Under the pieces are notes generated by a model that was not told where the DNA came from, did no database searches, and worked only from the letters and a program-made list of their open reading frames with translations. The translations under genes were made by a program, and so were the position numbers. From NCBI GenBank assembly GCA_963773055.1, contig CAVYZL010000003.1:186001-250000 (forward strand): a stretch of 64,000 bases of DNA. The letters are read 5' to 3'. Below, in pieces: positions 8,493 through 16,764 of the stretch. Origin of the DNA: PALSA-612 sp963773055. GTDB taxonomy: Bacteria; Actinomycetota; Thermoleophilia; Gaiellales; Gaiellaceae. Every line of letters begins with the position of its first letter. Position 1 is the first letter of the stretch.

Positions 8493-9813
8493 TTAGCGTA
8501 CTCGGGCGGTCTGCGCGCCTGTCGCAGCTGCCGCGAGCAGCCAGCCCGTGAGCGCCAGTCCGACGAGGAAGAGCAGCGTCGAGCACGCTTCCCACGTCCA
8601 CGAGCCGCCCGGCAGGACGTACGGGAAGACGAACGCGTTGCTGAAGCGAGGCAGCCGCTGCCGCGGCGCCGAGCCACAGCTGCTCTCGCGCGCTGCGCGC
8701 GACGAGCGCCGTCGCGATCGCCCAGCACGCAAGCAGCGGGACGAGGAACTGCGGGCTGAAGATGCGGTTCGTGAGCAGGAAGGCGACGGGGGCGAGCGCG
8801 GCGACGGCGACGCCGCAGGCGAGCGCCCCGCGGACGCGCACGGCGAGCGCGAGCAAGCCCGCGACGACCGCGAGCTGGAGCACGGTCGCGGTCGGGTCGG
8901 CCCAACCCGGCACGGAGGCGGCCTGGGTGAAGTCGTCGCCGAGCTGCGCCTGGCCGAGCCAGTGAAGCGGCAGGTACCAGAAGGACTCGCCGGTGATCGT
9001 GCGCCCGCCCTGGATCGAGTACGCGTCGAGCACGTGGCGCGGGTCCCAGACGAGGTACGGAAGCGTCAGCACCACGAAGGCGGCGAGGAAGCCGGCCGCA
9101 TGGCGCACGGCCTCCCGACTCCGTTTCGACGACACGAGCCAGACGACGAGCGCGAGCGTCGCGAGCGCCGGAGTCCACTTGACGGCGGCGCCGATCCCGA
9201 GCGCGACGCCGGCCAGCCCGAACCGCTCCCTGTAGGCGAGCGCGAGCCCGACCGCGAGCAACGCGGCCGGCACTAGGTCGAACTTGAACTCCCACGCGTA
9301 GGCGTCGAGCGGCCAGAGCGCGACGAGGGCGGCCAACCAGGCCGACCATCGTGTGCGGAGCGACCAGATCGCGCCGACGGTCGCGAGCTGGAAGGGGATC
9401 ATCAGCCAGGCGTTCGCCGTCCTCGCCGATCCCCCGCCGATCCACGTCTCGAAGGCGAACAGCGAGACGGCGCCCGTCGGATACTCGGAGCGCGGGTAGT
9501 GGCCGTCCAGCAACGCCTGCCCCTGCGTCCGGAAGACGATGACGTCGTAGTCGATCGGGATCTCCTGCACGAGATGCACGCCGACGAGCGCCGCCTGCAA
9601 CGCGCCGCCGATGACGAGCAGGGGCAGGAGCCTGAGCCGCTCCTGCGCACGCCAGGCGAGGAGCAACGCCGCCGCGGCGGCGAGCGCCTCCGCGATCAGC
9701 CAGACGTAGTCGCGCTCGCCCGAGTGGACGCGCCCGAAGTCGAGGAGCACGACGAGCACGGCTCCGACGCCGAGCGTCCAGTGTGGATCACGCGCGAGCC
9801 GCGAGCGCGTCAA
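8493..9813 (-). CDS. GT87-like (DUF2029) membrane mannosyltransferase (frameshifted near the C-terminus)
   Basis: About 439 residues once one extra base near 8655 is removed. Many hydrophobic helices of GT-C type, with an early acidic loop (HLVQEIPIDYDVIVF) and YPTGAVSLFAF, then GIGAAVKWTPALATLALVVW, typical of GT87 polyprenol-phosphate-mannose-dependent enzymes. Before the break the frame reads REQLWLGAAAAA; the other frame continues LPRFSNAFVFPYVLPGGSW and a last helix, ending at 8493. The TTG at 9813 overlaps the upstream GT4 stop by 4 bases. It probably adds a sugar outside the membrane from a lipid-phosphate donor. Confidence 0.75.
8495..8500 (-). promoter_or_regulatory. -10 box of the epimerase gene
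   Basis: TACGCT on the minus strand with an 8-base gap to the ATG at 8486. It overlaps the last codons of the upstream GT87 gene. Confidence 0.4.
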
Positions 9814-10940
9814 TGACGTCGCTCGGCGAGGATCTGCTCGTACAGCTGCTCGTGCGCCTCTGCCGCGCGCTCCCAGCTCAGCTCTGCGCGCGTCGCCTCG
9901 GTCCCCCGGACGGCGTCGGCGAGCGCGTCCTCGCGCAGCAACGCCACGCAGGAAGCGGCGAGTGAGCTCGGGTCGTTCGGGTGCGCAACGACCCCGCCGT
10001 GGAACTCGCGCACCGTGTCGCCGAGCGAGCCGACGTCCGTGACGACGACGGGGCGCCCGTGCCCGAGCGCCGTCGCCAGCACACCGGACGACTCGATCTT
10101 CCGGTAGGGCAGCACGACGACTGCCGCCTCCTCGAGCAGATCCGGGATCTCCGGGTCCGCGACGAAGCGCAACCGCCAGTCGATCCGTCCCGCGACGCCG
10201 AGCTCCTGCGCGAGCTTCCGGTACGGCTTCGCCGATTCGATCTCGTCCCCGGCGACGACGAGCCGCACGTCGTGCACCTGGTCCGCGATCAGCGGCAGCG
10301 CCCGCACGAGCAAGTCGAGCCCTTTCGACTCGCGGATCAGCCCGAAGAAGAGAAGCGTCTTGCCGGAGGGCGCGCGCAGCGTGCGACCGGCAGGCGGCTC
10401 GAAGACGGGATGCGGGATGCGGACGATGTGGTCGCGCGGCACGCCGAGTGAGACGAGCTCCTCGACGGCGCCCTCGCCATGCACGACGACGCGGTCGACG
10501 GACGCGAACACCCGCTTCCAGAGCTCGACCTTCTTCTCCGTCCGCCGCGGGAGGACATCGTGCGCGGTGAAGACGACAGGCCGCACTCGTGCGCTCGCCT
10601 CTAGCCAGCGCAGGTCGTAGCGCGGCACGCCGAGCCACTGGACGTGGAGCACGTCGGGCGCCGCGCGCTCGACCTCCTTCGCGAGCTTGCGCGCGTTCGG
10701 CGCGTACTCGAGCCCCTTGGCGACGAAGCGCAGCCGCGAGCGCGGCCGGCCGCGGAGCAGCGGCGCGCTGTGCCGGAAGAAGATCTCGTGCTCGCGGTAG
10801 CCCTCGGGCGGGGCCAGATCGGCAAACAGGAAGGCGCCGCGGAAGAAGTCGACCTCGTTGCCACGCGCGGCGAGCGCGCCGGCGAGGGCCCGGTCGTAGG
10901 GGATGGTGTAGCTCACAGGGTCGGCGAGGCTGACGCGCAC
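9810..10940 (-). CDS. Glycosyltransferase family 4
   Basis: A 376-residue GT-B protein. It opens VRVSLADPVSYTIPYDRAL, has VLHVQWLGVPRYDL and VVFTAHDVLPRRTE, and a donor domain with LLFFGLIRESKGLDLLVRAL, VVLPYRKIESSGVLATALG and GRPVVVTDVGSLGDTV. The ESSG in place of the more usual acidic pair is common in this subfamily. The GTG at 10940 is chosen over a far upstream in-frame ATG that would overlap the divergent sulfotransferase gene. First gene of the 10940-7575 minus operon. Confidence 0.87.
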   Translation of the reverse strand: MRVSLADPVSYTIPYDRALAGALAARGNEVDFFRGAFLFADLAPPEGYREHEIFFRHSAPLLRGRPRSRLRFVAKGLEYAPNARKLAKEVERAAPDVLHVQWLGVPRYDLRWLEASARVRPVVFTAHDVLPRRTEKKVELWKRVFASVDRVVVHGEGAVEELVSLGVPRDHIVRIPHPVFEPPAGRTLRAPSGKTLLFFGLIRESKGLDLLVRALPLIADQVHDVRLVVAGDEIESAKPYRKLAQELGVAGRIDWRLRFVADPEIPDLLEEAAVVVLPYRKIESSGVLATALGHGRPVVVTDVGSLGDTVREFHGGVVAHPNDPSSLAASCVALLREDALADAVRGTEATRAELSWERAAEAHEQLYEQILAERRH

Positions 10941-10945
10941 GCCAT

Positions 10946-10952
10946 TAGTCTG
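10946..10952. promoter_or_regulatory. Overlapping divergent -10 boxes (leaderless)
   Basis: TAGTCT at 10946-10951 lies 8 bases before the GTG of the sulfotransferase (10960). On the minus strand CAGACT lies 6 bases before the GTG of the GT4 gene (10940). Only 19 bases separate the two starts. Confidence 0.42.
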
Positions 10953-10959
10953 ACGGCCC

Positions 10960-11909
10960 GTGGCATCTGCGTTTCCCTTCTTCCTCCTCGGCCACGATCG
11001 CTCCGGGACGACGATGCTCCGGCTGATCCTCGACCGGGGCGACGTCGCGATCCCGTCCGAGTCGATGTACGTGATCGACGCCGACGTGCGGAAGCCCGCG
11101 GAGGACGTGCTCGCGGATGTCTGGGCCCATCCGCGCGTGGCGCTGTGGGGCCTCGAAGGCGCACCGCCGCCGATCCCCGCCGGGCTCGAGCGCGCCGATG
11201 CGTACCGCTTCGCCTTCACGGCGCCGTACGCCGCCTACGCCGAGCGCGAAGGCAAGACGCGCTGGGGCGACAAGACGCCGGCGTACCTCGGCTACGTGGA
11301 CCGGCTCGCGACGATCTGGCCCGACGCGCGCTTCGTCGTCCTCGTCCGCGACGGCCGCGACGTCGCGCTGTCCGTGATGAAGGTGCCCTTCGGACCGAAC
11401 AACGTCTGGGCGGCCGCGCGCTCTTGGGCGCACGCGATCCGGCTGGGGCAGGACGCCGCCGAGCGGTATCCCGGCCGCGTGCTCACCGTCCGCTACGAGG
11501 ATCTCGTCGAGCGCCCTGAGGAGGAGGTTCGCCGGGTGTGCGACTTCCTCGAGCTCACGTACACGCCGGAGCTGCTCGCGATCGAGGAGACCGACCCGTC
11601 GAAGATGGTCGAGGACCAGGCGGCGTGGTTCACCAGCGTCTGGGCGGGGATCAACACGGACGCGGTCGGCAAGTGGCGGCGCGAGATGTCGGCCGAGGAC
11701 GAGGCGCTGTTCGAGAGCGTCGCCGGCTCCGAGCTCGCAGCGTTCGGTGCTACGAGACGCGCGGTGACGGCGCGGGCGCCGGCCTACGCGCACCGGCCTA
11801 CGCCGCGCACGACGCCGCGATGCGGACGGTGAACTTCGTGCGCTTGCGGATCTTCCAGGAGCGTGGCCGCGAGGTTCGTCACGTCCTGCGGCGTAAGCTC
11901 GCGCGGTGA
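10960..11909 (+). CDS. Sulfotransferase family protein (frameshifted near the C-terminus)
   Basis: About 316 residues when one missing base near 11748 is restored. FLLGHDRSGTTMLRLIL near residue 8 is the PAPS 5'-phosphosulfate loop, and ARFVVLVRDGRDVALSV (about residue 124) the 3'-phosphate site. As it stands the frame runs to 11832 with a low-complexity tail; the adjacent frame gives YETRGDGAGAG, then HDAAMRTVNFVRLRI and a basic C-terminus ending at 11909, where TGA overlaps the next GTG by 4 bases. That overlap supports the reconstructed end. It would transfer sulfate from PAPS to a sugar, implying a sulfated surface polymer. Confidence 0.82.
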
Positions 11910-12550
11910 GCCGTCTGCTCAAGCGGGTCGCCGATCCCGTCCTCGCGGTCGTCGGGATCATCCTGCTCTCGCCGGTGCTGCTCGCGATCGCGATCTGGAT
12001 CCTCGTCGAGTCCGGCCGCCCGGTGCTCTTCATCCACGATCGCGCGGGGAAGAACGGCAAGCCGTTCGCGATGTGGAAGTTCCGGACGATGGTCAAGGAC
12101 GCAGTCGCCGTCGGGCGGGAGCTGGGGATCAGCGCCGACCCGTTCGGCCTCGTCAAGGATGATCCGCGCATCACCCGCTCGGGAGGCTGGCTCCGCAAGA
12201 CGAGCATCGACGAGCTCCCGCAGCTGTTCAACGTCCTGACCGGGCGGATGAGCCTCATCGGGCCGCGCGCCGACCTCGTCGAGCAGGCGGCGCACTACAC
12301 GGACGAGGAGCGCCGCCGCCTCGTCGTCCTCCCCGGCATCACCGGCTGGGCGCAGGTGCACGGCCGCGACTCCGTGCCCTGGAAGGACCGGTTCGCGATG
12401 GACCTCTGGTACATCGACCACTGGTCGCTCTGGCTAGACGTGAAGATCATCTTCATGACGTTCGGCGAGCTCTTCCGCGGCGAGCCCGAGCCGATCGAGG
12501 ACGAGCTGAATATCGAGCGCGCCCGCGCCGCGGATTCCTCCGACGCGTGA
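11906..12550 (+). CDS. Initiating sugar transferase (monotopic phosphoglycosyl transferase)
   Basis: A 214-residue protein with one N-terminal re-entrant membrane segment (PVLAVVGIILLSPVLLAIAI), then FAMWKFRTM, LRKTSIDELPQLFNVLTG with the catalytic Asp-Glu pair, MSLIGPRADL, and LPGITGWAQVHGRDSV. This is the short catalytic form of the WcaJ/PglC superfamily, without the N-terminal membrane and CoA-binding domains of WbaP or WcaJ. It transfers a sugar-1-phosphate to undecaprenyl phosphate, the first step of the repeat unit. GTG start and GTGA overlaps on both sides place it in a three-gene operon. Confidence 0.9.
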   Translation: MSRLLKRVADPVLAVVGIILLSPVLLAIAIWILVESGRPVLFIHDRAGKNGKPFAMWKFRTMVKDAVAVGRELGISADPFGLVKDDPRITRSGGWLRKTSIDELPQLFNVLTGRMSLIGPRADLVEQAAHYTDEERRRLVVLPGITGWAQVHGRDSVPWKDRFAMDLWYIDHWSLWLDVKIIFMTFGELFRGEPEPIEDELNIERARAADSSDA

Positions 12551-13505
12551 GAGAAGCTCCCGCCGCTGAGTGGGACGCCGTGCTCGCGGAGCTCGGGTGC
12601 GCCGACCCCTATTACCTCCGCGCGTACGTCGAGGCGAGCGCCGTGCTCGACGCCGGCGAGCCCGTACTGCTGCATCACGAGCGCGCGGTGATGGCGGCGA
12701 TCGTCCGCGAGATCCCCGGGAGCGGACAGGTGGACGTGACCACGCCCTACGGCTACGGCGGGCCGGTCGGCGAAGGGCTCGCGGGCTTCTACGAGGCGTA
12801 CCGCGAGTGGTGTGCCGAGCGCGGCGTCGTCTCGACCTTCGTGCGCTACCACCCGTTGTTCGAGAACTACCGAGAGGCCGGAGCCGACTTCCACCCGGCG
12901 TTCTCGAACGCGACGGTCGGGTGGCCGCTCGACGGCGACTTGCTCGGCGCGATGCACGGCAAGCACCGAAACACCGTGCGGAAGGCGCTGAAAGCCGGCG
13001 TGTCGGTCGCCGCGACGCGGGCGCCCGAGCTCGAGCGCGTTCGTCGCGCGCTACGAGCGGACGATGGAACGGCAGGAGGCGGCGGACTACTACCTCTTCT
13101 CTTCTCACGTACTGGGAGCGTCTCGCTGCGCTCGGCGACGGGCTCGTCCTCTTCGACGCGCAGCACCAGGACGAGACCGTCGCGTCTGCCCTCTGCCTGC
13201 GCGGCGACCGCTGGCTCCATTACCACCTCGGTGCAACGGACGACCGCGCTCGCGACCTCGGCGCGAGCAATCTCTTGCTCTACGAGGCGGCGATGTGGGG
13301 ACAGACCGAGGGCCTCGAGGAGTTCCACCTCGGCGGCGGCGCCGGCGGACGGGAGTCGCTCTACGCCTTCAAGCAGCGCTTCAGCCCGGAAGGCCGCCGC
13401 GAGTTCTGGACGGGCAAGGCCGTCCACGACGAGGCGGCGTACCGCGCTCTCTCCGGCGACGGCTCGATCGACTACGACGGCTTCTTTCCCGCCTATCGAG
13501 GGTGA
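12547..13505 (+). CDS. FemAB/GNAT-like acyltransferase (two frameshifts)
   Basis: Reconstructed length about 318 residues. The first part reads DPYYLRAYVEASAVLDAGEP, TTPYGYGGPVG and GKHRNTVRKALKAGVSV, typical of the FemAB/BcsL-like acyltransferase fold. An extra base near 13039 shifts the frame; the middle frame gives FVARYERTMERQEAADYYLF, and another extra base near 13109 leads to YWERLAALGDGLVLFDA and the conserved GASNLLLYEAAMWGQ and FHLGGGAGGRESLYAFKQRF. Relatives in polysaccharide loci add amino-acyl or acyl groups; the donor here is unknown. GTG overlaps the sugar transferase stop by 4 bases. Confidence 0.78.
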
Positions 13506-13509
13506 ACGA

Positions 13510-14034
13510 TCACGTCCGCATGCCAGTCGGAGGAGCCGACGGCTCACGCACGACTCTCGGACGACCCCAGGGCTTCACGGGCACCTCACCGTCCCGGATG
13601 AAGAGGCAGAGCACGCGCCCCTCGGGCCGCGCGGCGCTGGGTGCGATCAGCCCGGCCCAGCCCTCGCGCCACAACTGCTGACCGACGCGCTGGTAGGCGG
13701 GCCACGTCTTCCGGCCCGGCGTAGGCGACTCGAGCCCGACACGGATAAGCCGCCTGCGGCTGCTCAGGTCTGCGACCTCGACGCCACGCAGGCGGTACCG
13801 CCACACGTCCCGGGGCAGCTGATGGAGCGGCGGGAGGCCGAGCTCGGCGAGGCTGCGGTACCACTCGGCCCACAGCGTCTCCTCGCCGTCCGCGAGGTAG
13901 AGCGCGTCGACGACCGACCCGCGCTGCCAGCGATTGTCGGGAGGCGGAACGGGTCGAAGCCGGGGGTCCCGGCCGTGCGACGTATGGCGCAGCCAGGTGC
14001 CGACGACGTCGAGGGAACCGACGTCGAGCGCCAA
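13510..14034 (-). CDS. RES-domain toxin (NAD-degrading)
   Basis: A 174-residue protein. It has the RES signature: a short strand ending in RHTSHGRDP, then RWQRGSVVDALYLADGEETL and AEWYRSLAE, with Arg, Glu and Ser positions expected for the ADP-ribosyltransferase-like fold. Family members of the MbcT type cleave NAD by phosphorolysis when freed from the antitoxin. It starts 3 bases after the Xre antitoxin stop, so both are on one transcript. It is convergent with the FemAB-like gene, 4 bases apart. Confidence 0.8.
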   Translation of the reverse strand: MALDVGSLDVVGTWLRHTSHGRDPRLRPVPPPDNRWQRGSVVDALYLADGEETLWAEWYRSLAELGLPPLHQLPRDVWRYRLRGVEVADLSSRRRLIRVGLESPTPGRKTWPAYQRVGQQLWREGWAGLIAPSAARPEGRVLCLFIRDGEVPVKPWGRPRVVREPSAPPTGMRT

Positions 14035-14037
14035 CGG

Positions 14038-14376
14038 CTAGACGGCGCCGGGAGACTCGAGCTCGGAGACGAGGCGCGCCACGCGCGACGCCTTGCCCTG
14101 GCGGATCAGCTGGATCGGCTTCTGGTCGCCGAGCGCCTCGACCGGCTTCTCCAACCAGACGGCGATGTACTCCGGGTCCATGACGCGGGCGAGACGGTCG
14201 ACGACTTCGGCGAGCTCAGCCACGCGCTCCCTTCGCTGCCCGGTGGGAGACGTGCGGCCGCGGAACCAGTCGCGGACGGTGCTCGGGGCGGCGCCGACAG
14301 CCCTACCGATCTCCGAGTCGGAGAGCCCGGCGAGCTCGTGGATCCGGATCGCCTCCTGCGCGAATGCCGTGGCCAT
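14038..14376 (-). CDS. Xre/MbcA/ParS-type antitoxin
   Basis: A 112-residue protein. Residues 10-50 form an HTH (LAGLSDSEIGRAVGAAPSTV then RDWFRGR). The C-terminal half (VDRLARVMDPEYIAVWLEKP) is the DUF2384-type toxin-binding domain ending in a helix with IQLIRQGKASRVARLV. It should bind and block the adjacent RES protein and repress its own promoter. ATG at 14376; TATTCT lies 6 bases upstream inside a perfect inverted repeat. Confidence 0.82.
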   Translation of the reverse strand: MATAFAQEAIRIHELAGLSDSEIGRAVGAAPSTVRDWFRGRTSPTGQRRERVAELAEVVDRLARVMDPEYIAVWLEKPVEALGDQKPIQLIRQGKASRVARLVSELESPGAV

Positions 14377-14382
14377 GTTTCG

Positions 14383-14406
14383 AGAATAGCTTCTCCGTCG
14401 CTATTC
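14383..14406 (-). promoter_or_regulatory. Promoter and operator of the RES-Xre pair
   Basis: GAATAGC (14384-14390) and GCTATTC (14400-14406) form a perfect 7-bp inverted repeat with a 9-base spacer. The minus-strand -10 box TATTCT (14388-14383) lies within the proximal arm, 6 bases before the antitoxin ATG, so a dimeric antitoxin bound here would block its own promoter. Confidence 0.6.
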
Positions 14407-14426
14407 CGTCAACATTCCGCGAGCGA

Positions 14427-15524
14427 TCAACGCGTGCCGGGGGCCTTGTCCCACACCGCCGGCACGCCACGCTCGGCGTAGTTCTTGAGCGACTCGACCG
14501 TTCCCCACGTGACGAGCGTGTAGTAGCGGGCGATGCCCGGCCGCCGCGCCGCATCCGCGAGCAGTGCGAGCTGCCCCCACCACGCGAGGCGATAGATACC
14601 CCCTCGCCGCGCGAGCAGGAAGCTCGAGCCGAGCAGGGCGACGTGCAGCACGCCGCTGCCGTAACGGAGATGGCGGTGGGAGACGAGCTTGACGAGGTAG
14701 CCGGGCGGCAGGTTTTCCAGCATCCGGCCCTCGTGGAGCATCAGCCAGCCGTGTTCGAACATCCGCACCTTGCGCCGGTACTCGTCCTCGACATCCGGCG
14801 TCGGCTTCTCGAACGCGAGCGCTTCGGGGTCGTACGCAGCTCGCCGGCCGTGCTGGACCATGAGGTACGGGAACGAGAGGTCGTGGCCGAACCGCGGGTC
14901 GACGTCGACGTAGTCCGCGCGACGCACGGCGTAGATCGAGCCGTTGCCGCCGGTGATCGAGCCCGTCGCTGCCTCCTGCTCGCGGAGCCACGTCTCGAGC
15001 TTCCAGTACGCGCCCTCGACGTTCGTCCCGTCGGCCGCCTCGAGGACGAGCCGGCCGCAGCAATACGCCACCTCGGGATCGGCGAAGTTGCGTGCGAGCA
15101 GGCGAAGGGCGCCGGGCGCCCAGGCCGCGTTCGCGTCCGAGAAAGCGACGAGCTCTGCCTGCGAACGCGAGACGGCGAGGTTCTGCGCCGCCACCTTCCC
15201 GCCACGCGGGCAGGCGAGCAGCGACACGCGCGGCTCGCGGGCAGCGACCTCCTCGACGATCGCGTCCGTGCGGTCGGTCGACGCGTCGGAGGCGACGACG
15301 ATCTCGACGAGCTCGGGCGGGTAGTCGAGCTCGAGCAGGTTCTCCACCCGGCGCGCGATCACGTCCTCCTCGTCGTGTGCGGCGACGATCACCGTCACCG
15401 TCGGCAGGACGTCCTCTCGCCGCACCGGGCGCGGGGCAACCCGCGTGGCGACGGCCGCCGCCACAGGATAGCCGGCGTGCGTCCACGCGAGCGCCGCGAG
15501 GCTGCCCCAGAAGATCTTGCGCAT
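14427..15524 (-). CDS. Glycosyltransferase family 2 (membrane-associated, processive type)
   Basis: A 365-residue protein. One N-terminal helix, then TVTVIVAAHDEEDVIARRVE, ELVEIVVASDASTDRTDAIV, ELVAFSDANAAWAPGALRLL (the DxD-like metal site is SDAN) and GGNGSIYAVRR. The C-terminus has hydrophobic stretches (GVLHVALLGSSFLLARRG and LAWWGQLALLADAA). The acceptor motif resembles polymerising GT2 enzymes, but there is no clear QxxRW. ATG shares one base with the upstream GT4 stop. Confidence 0.85.
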   Translation of the reverse strand: MRKIFWGSLAALAWTHAGYPVAAAVATRVAPRPVRREDVLPTVTVIVAAHDEEDVIARRVENLLELDYPPELVEIVVASDASTDRTDAIVEEVAAREPRVSLLACPRGGKVAAQNLAVSRSQAELVAFSDANAAWAPGALRLLARNFADPEVAYCCGRLVLEAADGTNVEGAYWKLETWLREQEAATGSITGGNGSIYAVRRADYVDVDPRFGHDLSFPYLMVQHGRRAAYDPEALAFEKPTPDVEDEYRRKVRMFEHGWLMLHEGRMLENLPPGYLVKLVSHRHLRYGSGVLHVALLGSSFLLARRGGIYRLAWWGQLALLADAARRPGIARYYTLVTWGTVESLKNYAERGVPAVWDKAPGTR

Positions 15525-16738
15525 CAGGCGGGCGCCAGCTCGCGGAGCACCGTGCGGTAGCGGCGGAGCGCGACGCGTGTGTCGGCGTCCTCCTCGACGT
15601 ACGCGCGCCCACGAGCGCCCATCGCCGCCAGGTCGTACTCGCCGTCATGGGCGTCCCGAATCACCTCGGCGAGCAGCTCCGGCCGGCTGGGCGGCACGAC
15701 GATCCCGCAGCCGACCCGTTCGACGACCTGCGCCGTCTCCGAGTCTGCGTCGGCCGCGACGACGGCCGGGCGGCCGGCGGCCATGATCCCGTACAGGCGA
15801 CTCGGAACGACGAAGCCCGACAGCCCCTCGGCGAGCCCGACGAAGTGGAGGTCGGCGCTCGACAACGACATCGGGAGCACGTCGCGCGCCTGGTACGGCA
15901 GCGAGCGCAGCTTGTCCGCCTCGAGTCGGTACGCGAGATGCACCAGGTCGAGATAGCGGGCGCCGCCACCGATGATCAGGATCCGCAGGTCGTCGAGATC
16001 ACGGAGGAACGTCGACGCGCGAACGAGCGTCTCGAGGTTCTGCGCATGCCCGATGTTCCCGGAGTGCATGACGACGAACGCGTCCGTCAGGTTGTTGAGC
16101 CGCGCCCACGGGTTGTCTCGCGGCTGAGGCGTGATCGCATCCGTGTCGACCCAGTTCGGGATCACGCGGATGCGCTCGGCCGGCGCACCCTTCGCCTCGA
16201 GCCGCAGGCGCATCGTGTCGCCGATCGCGACCACGCGGTCGGCGTTCTTCAGGTAGAGGCCGATCATCTGGCGGAGCGCCGCGACGAGCACGCGGTTGTT
16301 CAGGCGGCCGAGCTGCGTCGCGATCTCGGGGAACACGTCTTCGGAGATGACGAGCAGCGGCACGCCGAATCGCTTCGCGACCGCCAGGCCGACGTCGCCG
16401 ACCATCGGCGGGTCGGTCATGCAGAGCACGAGGTCCGGGCGTGGGCCGGTGAGCCCGGCGAGCAGCGAGCTGCCGATGTAGGAGACGTAGTTGAGGGCCC
16501 GCAGGCCGAGGTTCGCGCGCTCGAAGGCCGTCGACGAGACGCGCACGATCTCGACGCCGTTCCGCGCTTCTTGCTTGGGCGCGTGCTCGTGACCGCGCAG
16601 GACGCCCGTGAGCACGCGGATCTCGTACTCGTCGGCGAGCGCCTCGCAGAGCTCGGTCAGCAGATGCGCCGTCGCCTCGACGCCGGGCCAGTAGTACTGG
16701 TTGACGACGAGCAGGCGCGGCTTTCGAGTGTCCGTCAC
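15524..16738 (-). CDS. Glycosyltransferase family 4 (WbuB-like)
   Basis: A 404-residue GT-B enzyme. LLVVNQYYWPGVEATAHLL at the N-terminus is characteristic of WbuB/WcaI-like GT4 proteins; then PDLVLCMTDPPMVGDVG, RVIPNWVDTDAI, FVVMHSGNIGHAQNLETL and GLSGFVVPSRLYGIMAAGRP with the donor-site acidic region replaced by a GL-S-G-F-V-V-P-S-R-x-Y pattern, as expected for this group. GTG at 16738 is preferred over an in-frame ATG at 16777 that would overlap the divergent gene; TAGCGT lies 8 bases upstream. Confidence 0.88.
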   Translation of the reverse strand: MTDTRKPRLLVVNQYYWPGVEATAHLLTELCEALADEYEIRVLTGVLRGHEHAPKQEARNGVEIVRVSSTAFERANLGLRALNYVSYIGSSLLAGLTGPRPDLVLCMTDPPMVGDVGLAVAKRFGVPLLVISEDVFPEIATQLGRLNNRVLVAALRQMIGLYLKNADRVVAIGDTMRLRLEAKGAPAERIRVIPNWVDTDAITPQPRDNPWARLNNLTDAFVVMHSGNIGHAQNLETLVRASTFLRDLDDLRILIIGGGARYLDLVHLAYRLEADKLRSLPYQARDVLPMSLSSADLHFVGLAEGLSGFVVPSRLYGIMAAGRPAVVAADADSETAQVVERVGCGIVVPPSRPELLAEVIRDAHDGEYDLAAMGARGRAYVEEDADTRVALRRYRTVLRELAPA

Positions 16739-16746
16739 GCGGCAGA

Positions 16747-16756
16747 ACGCTACCGT
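16747..16756. promoter_or_regulatory. Overlapping divergent -10 boxes (leaderless)
   Basis: TACCGT (16751-16756) lies 8 bases before the plus-strand GTG at 16765. The minus-strand TAGCGT (16752-16747) lies 8 bases before the GTG at 16738. The two hexamers share two base pairs. Confidence 0.5.
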
Positions 16757-16764
16757 CCACCGCT

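Noticed and set aside
7723..10638. Very long minus-strand open frame (971 codons)
   Set aside because: It joins the GT87 gene to shadow frames of its neighbours; outside the GT87 part the sequence is Arg/Ala-rich nonsense.
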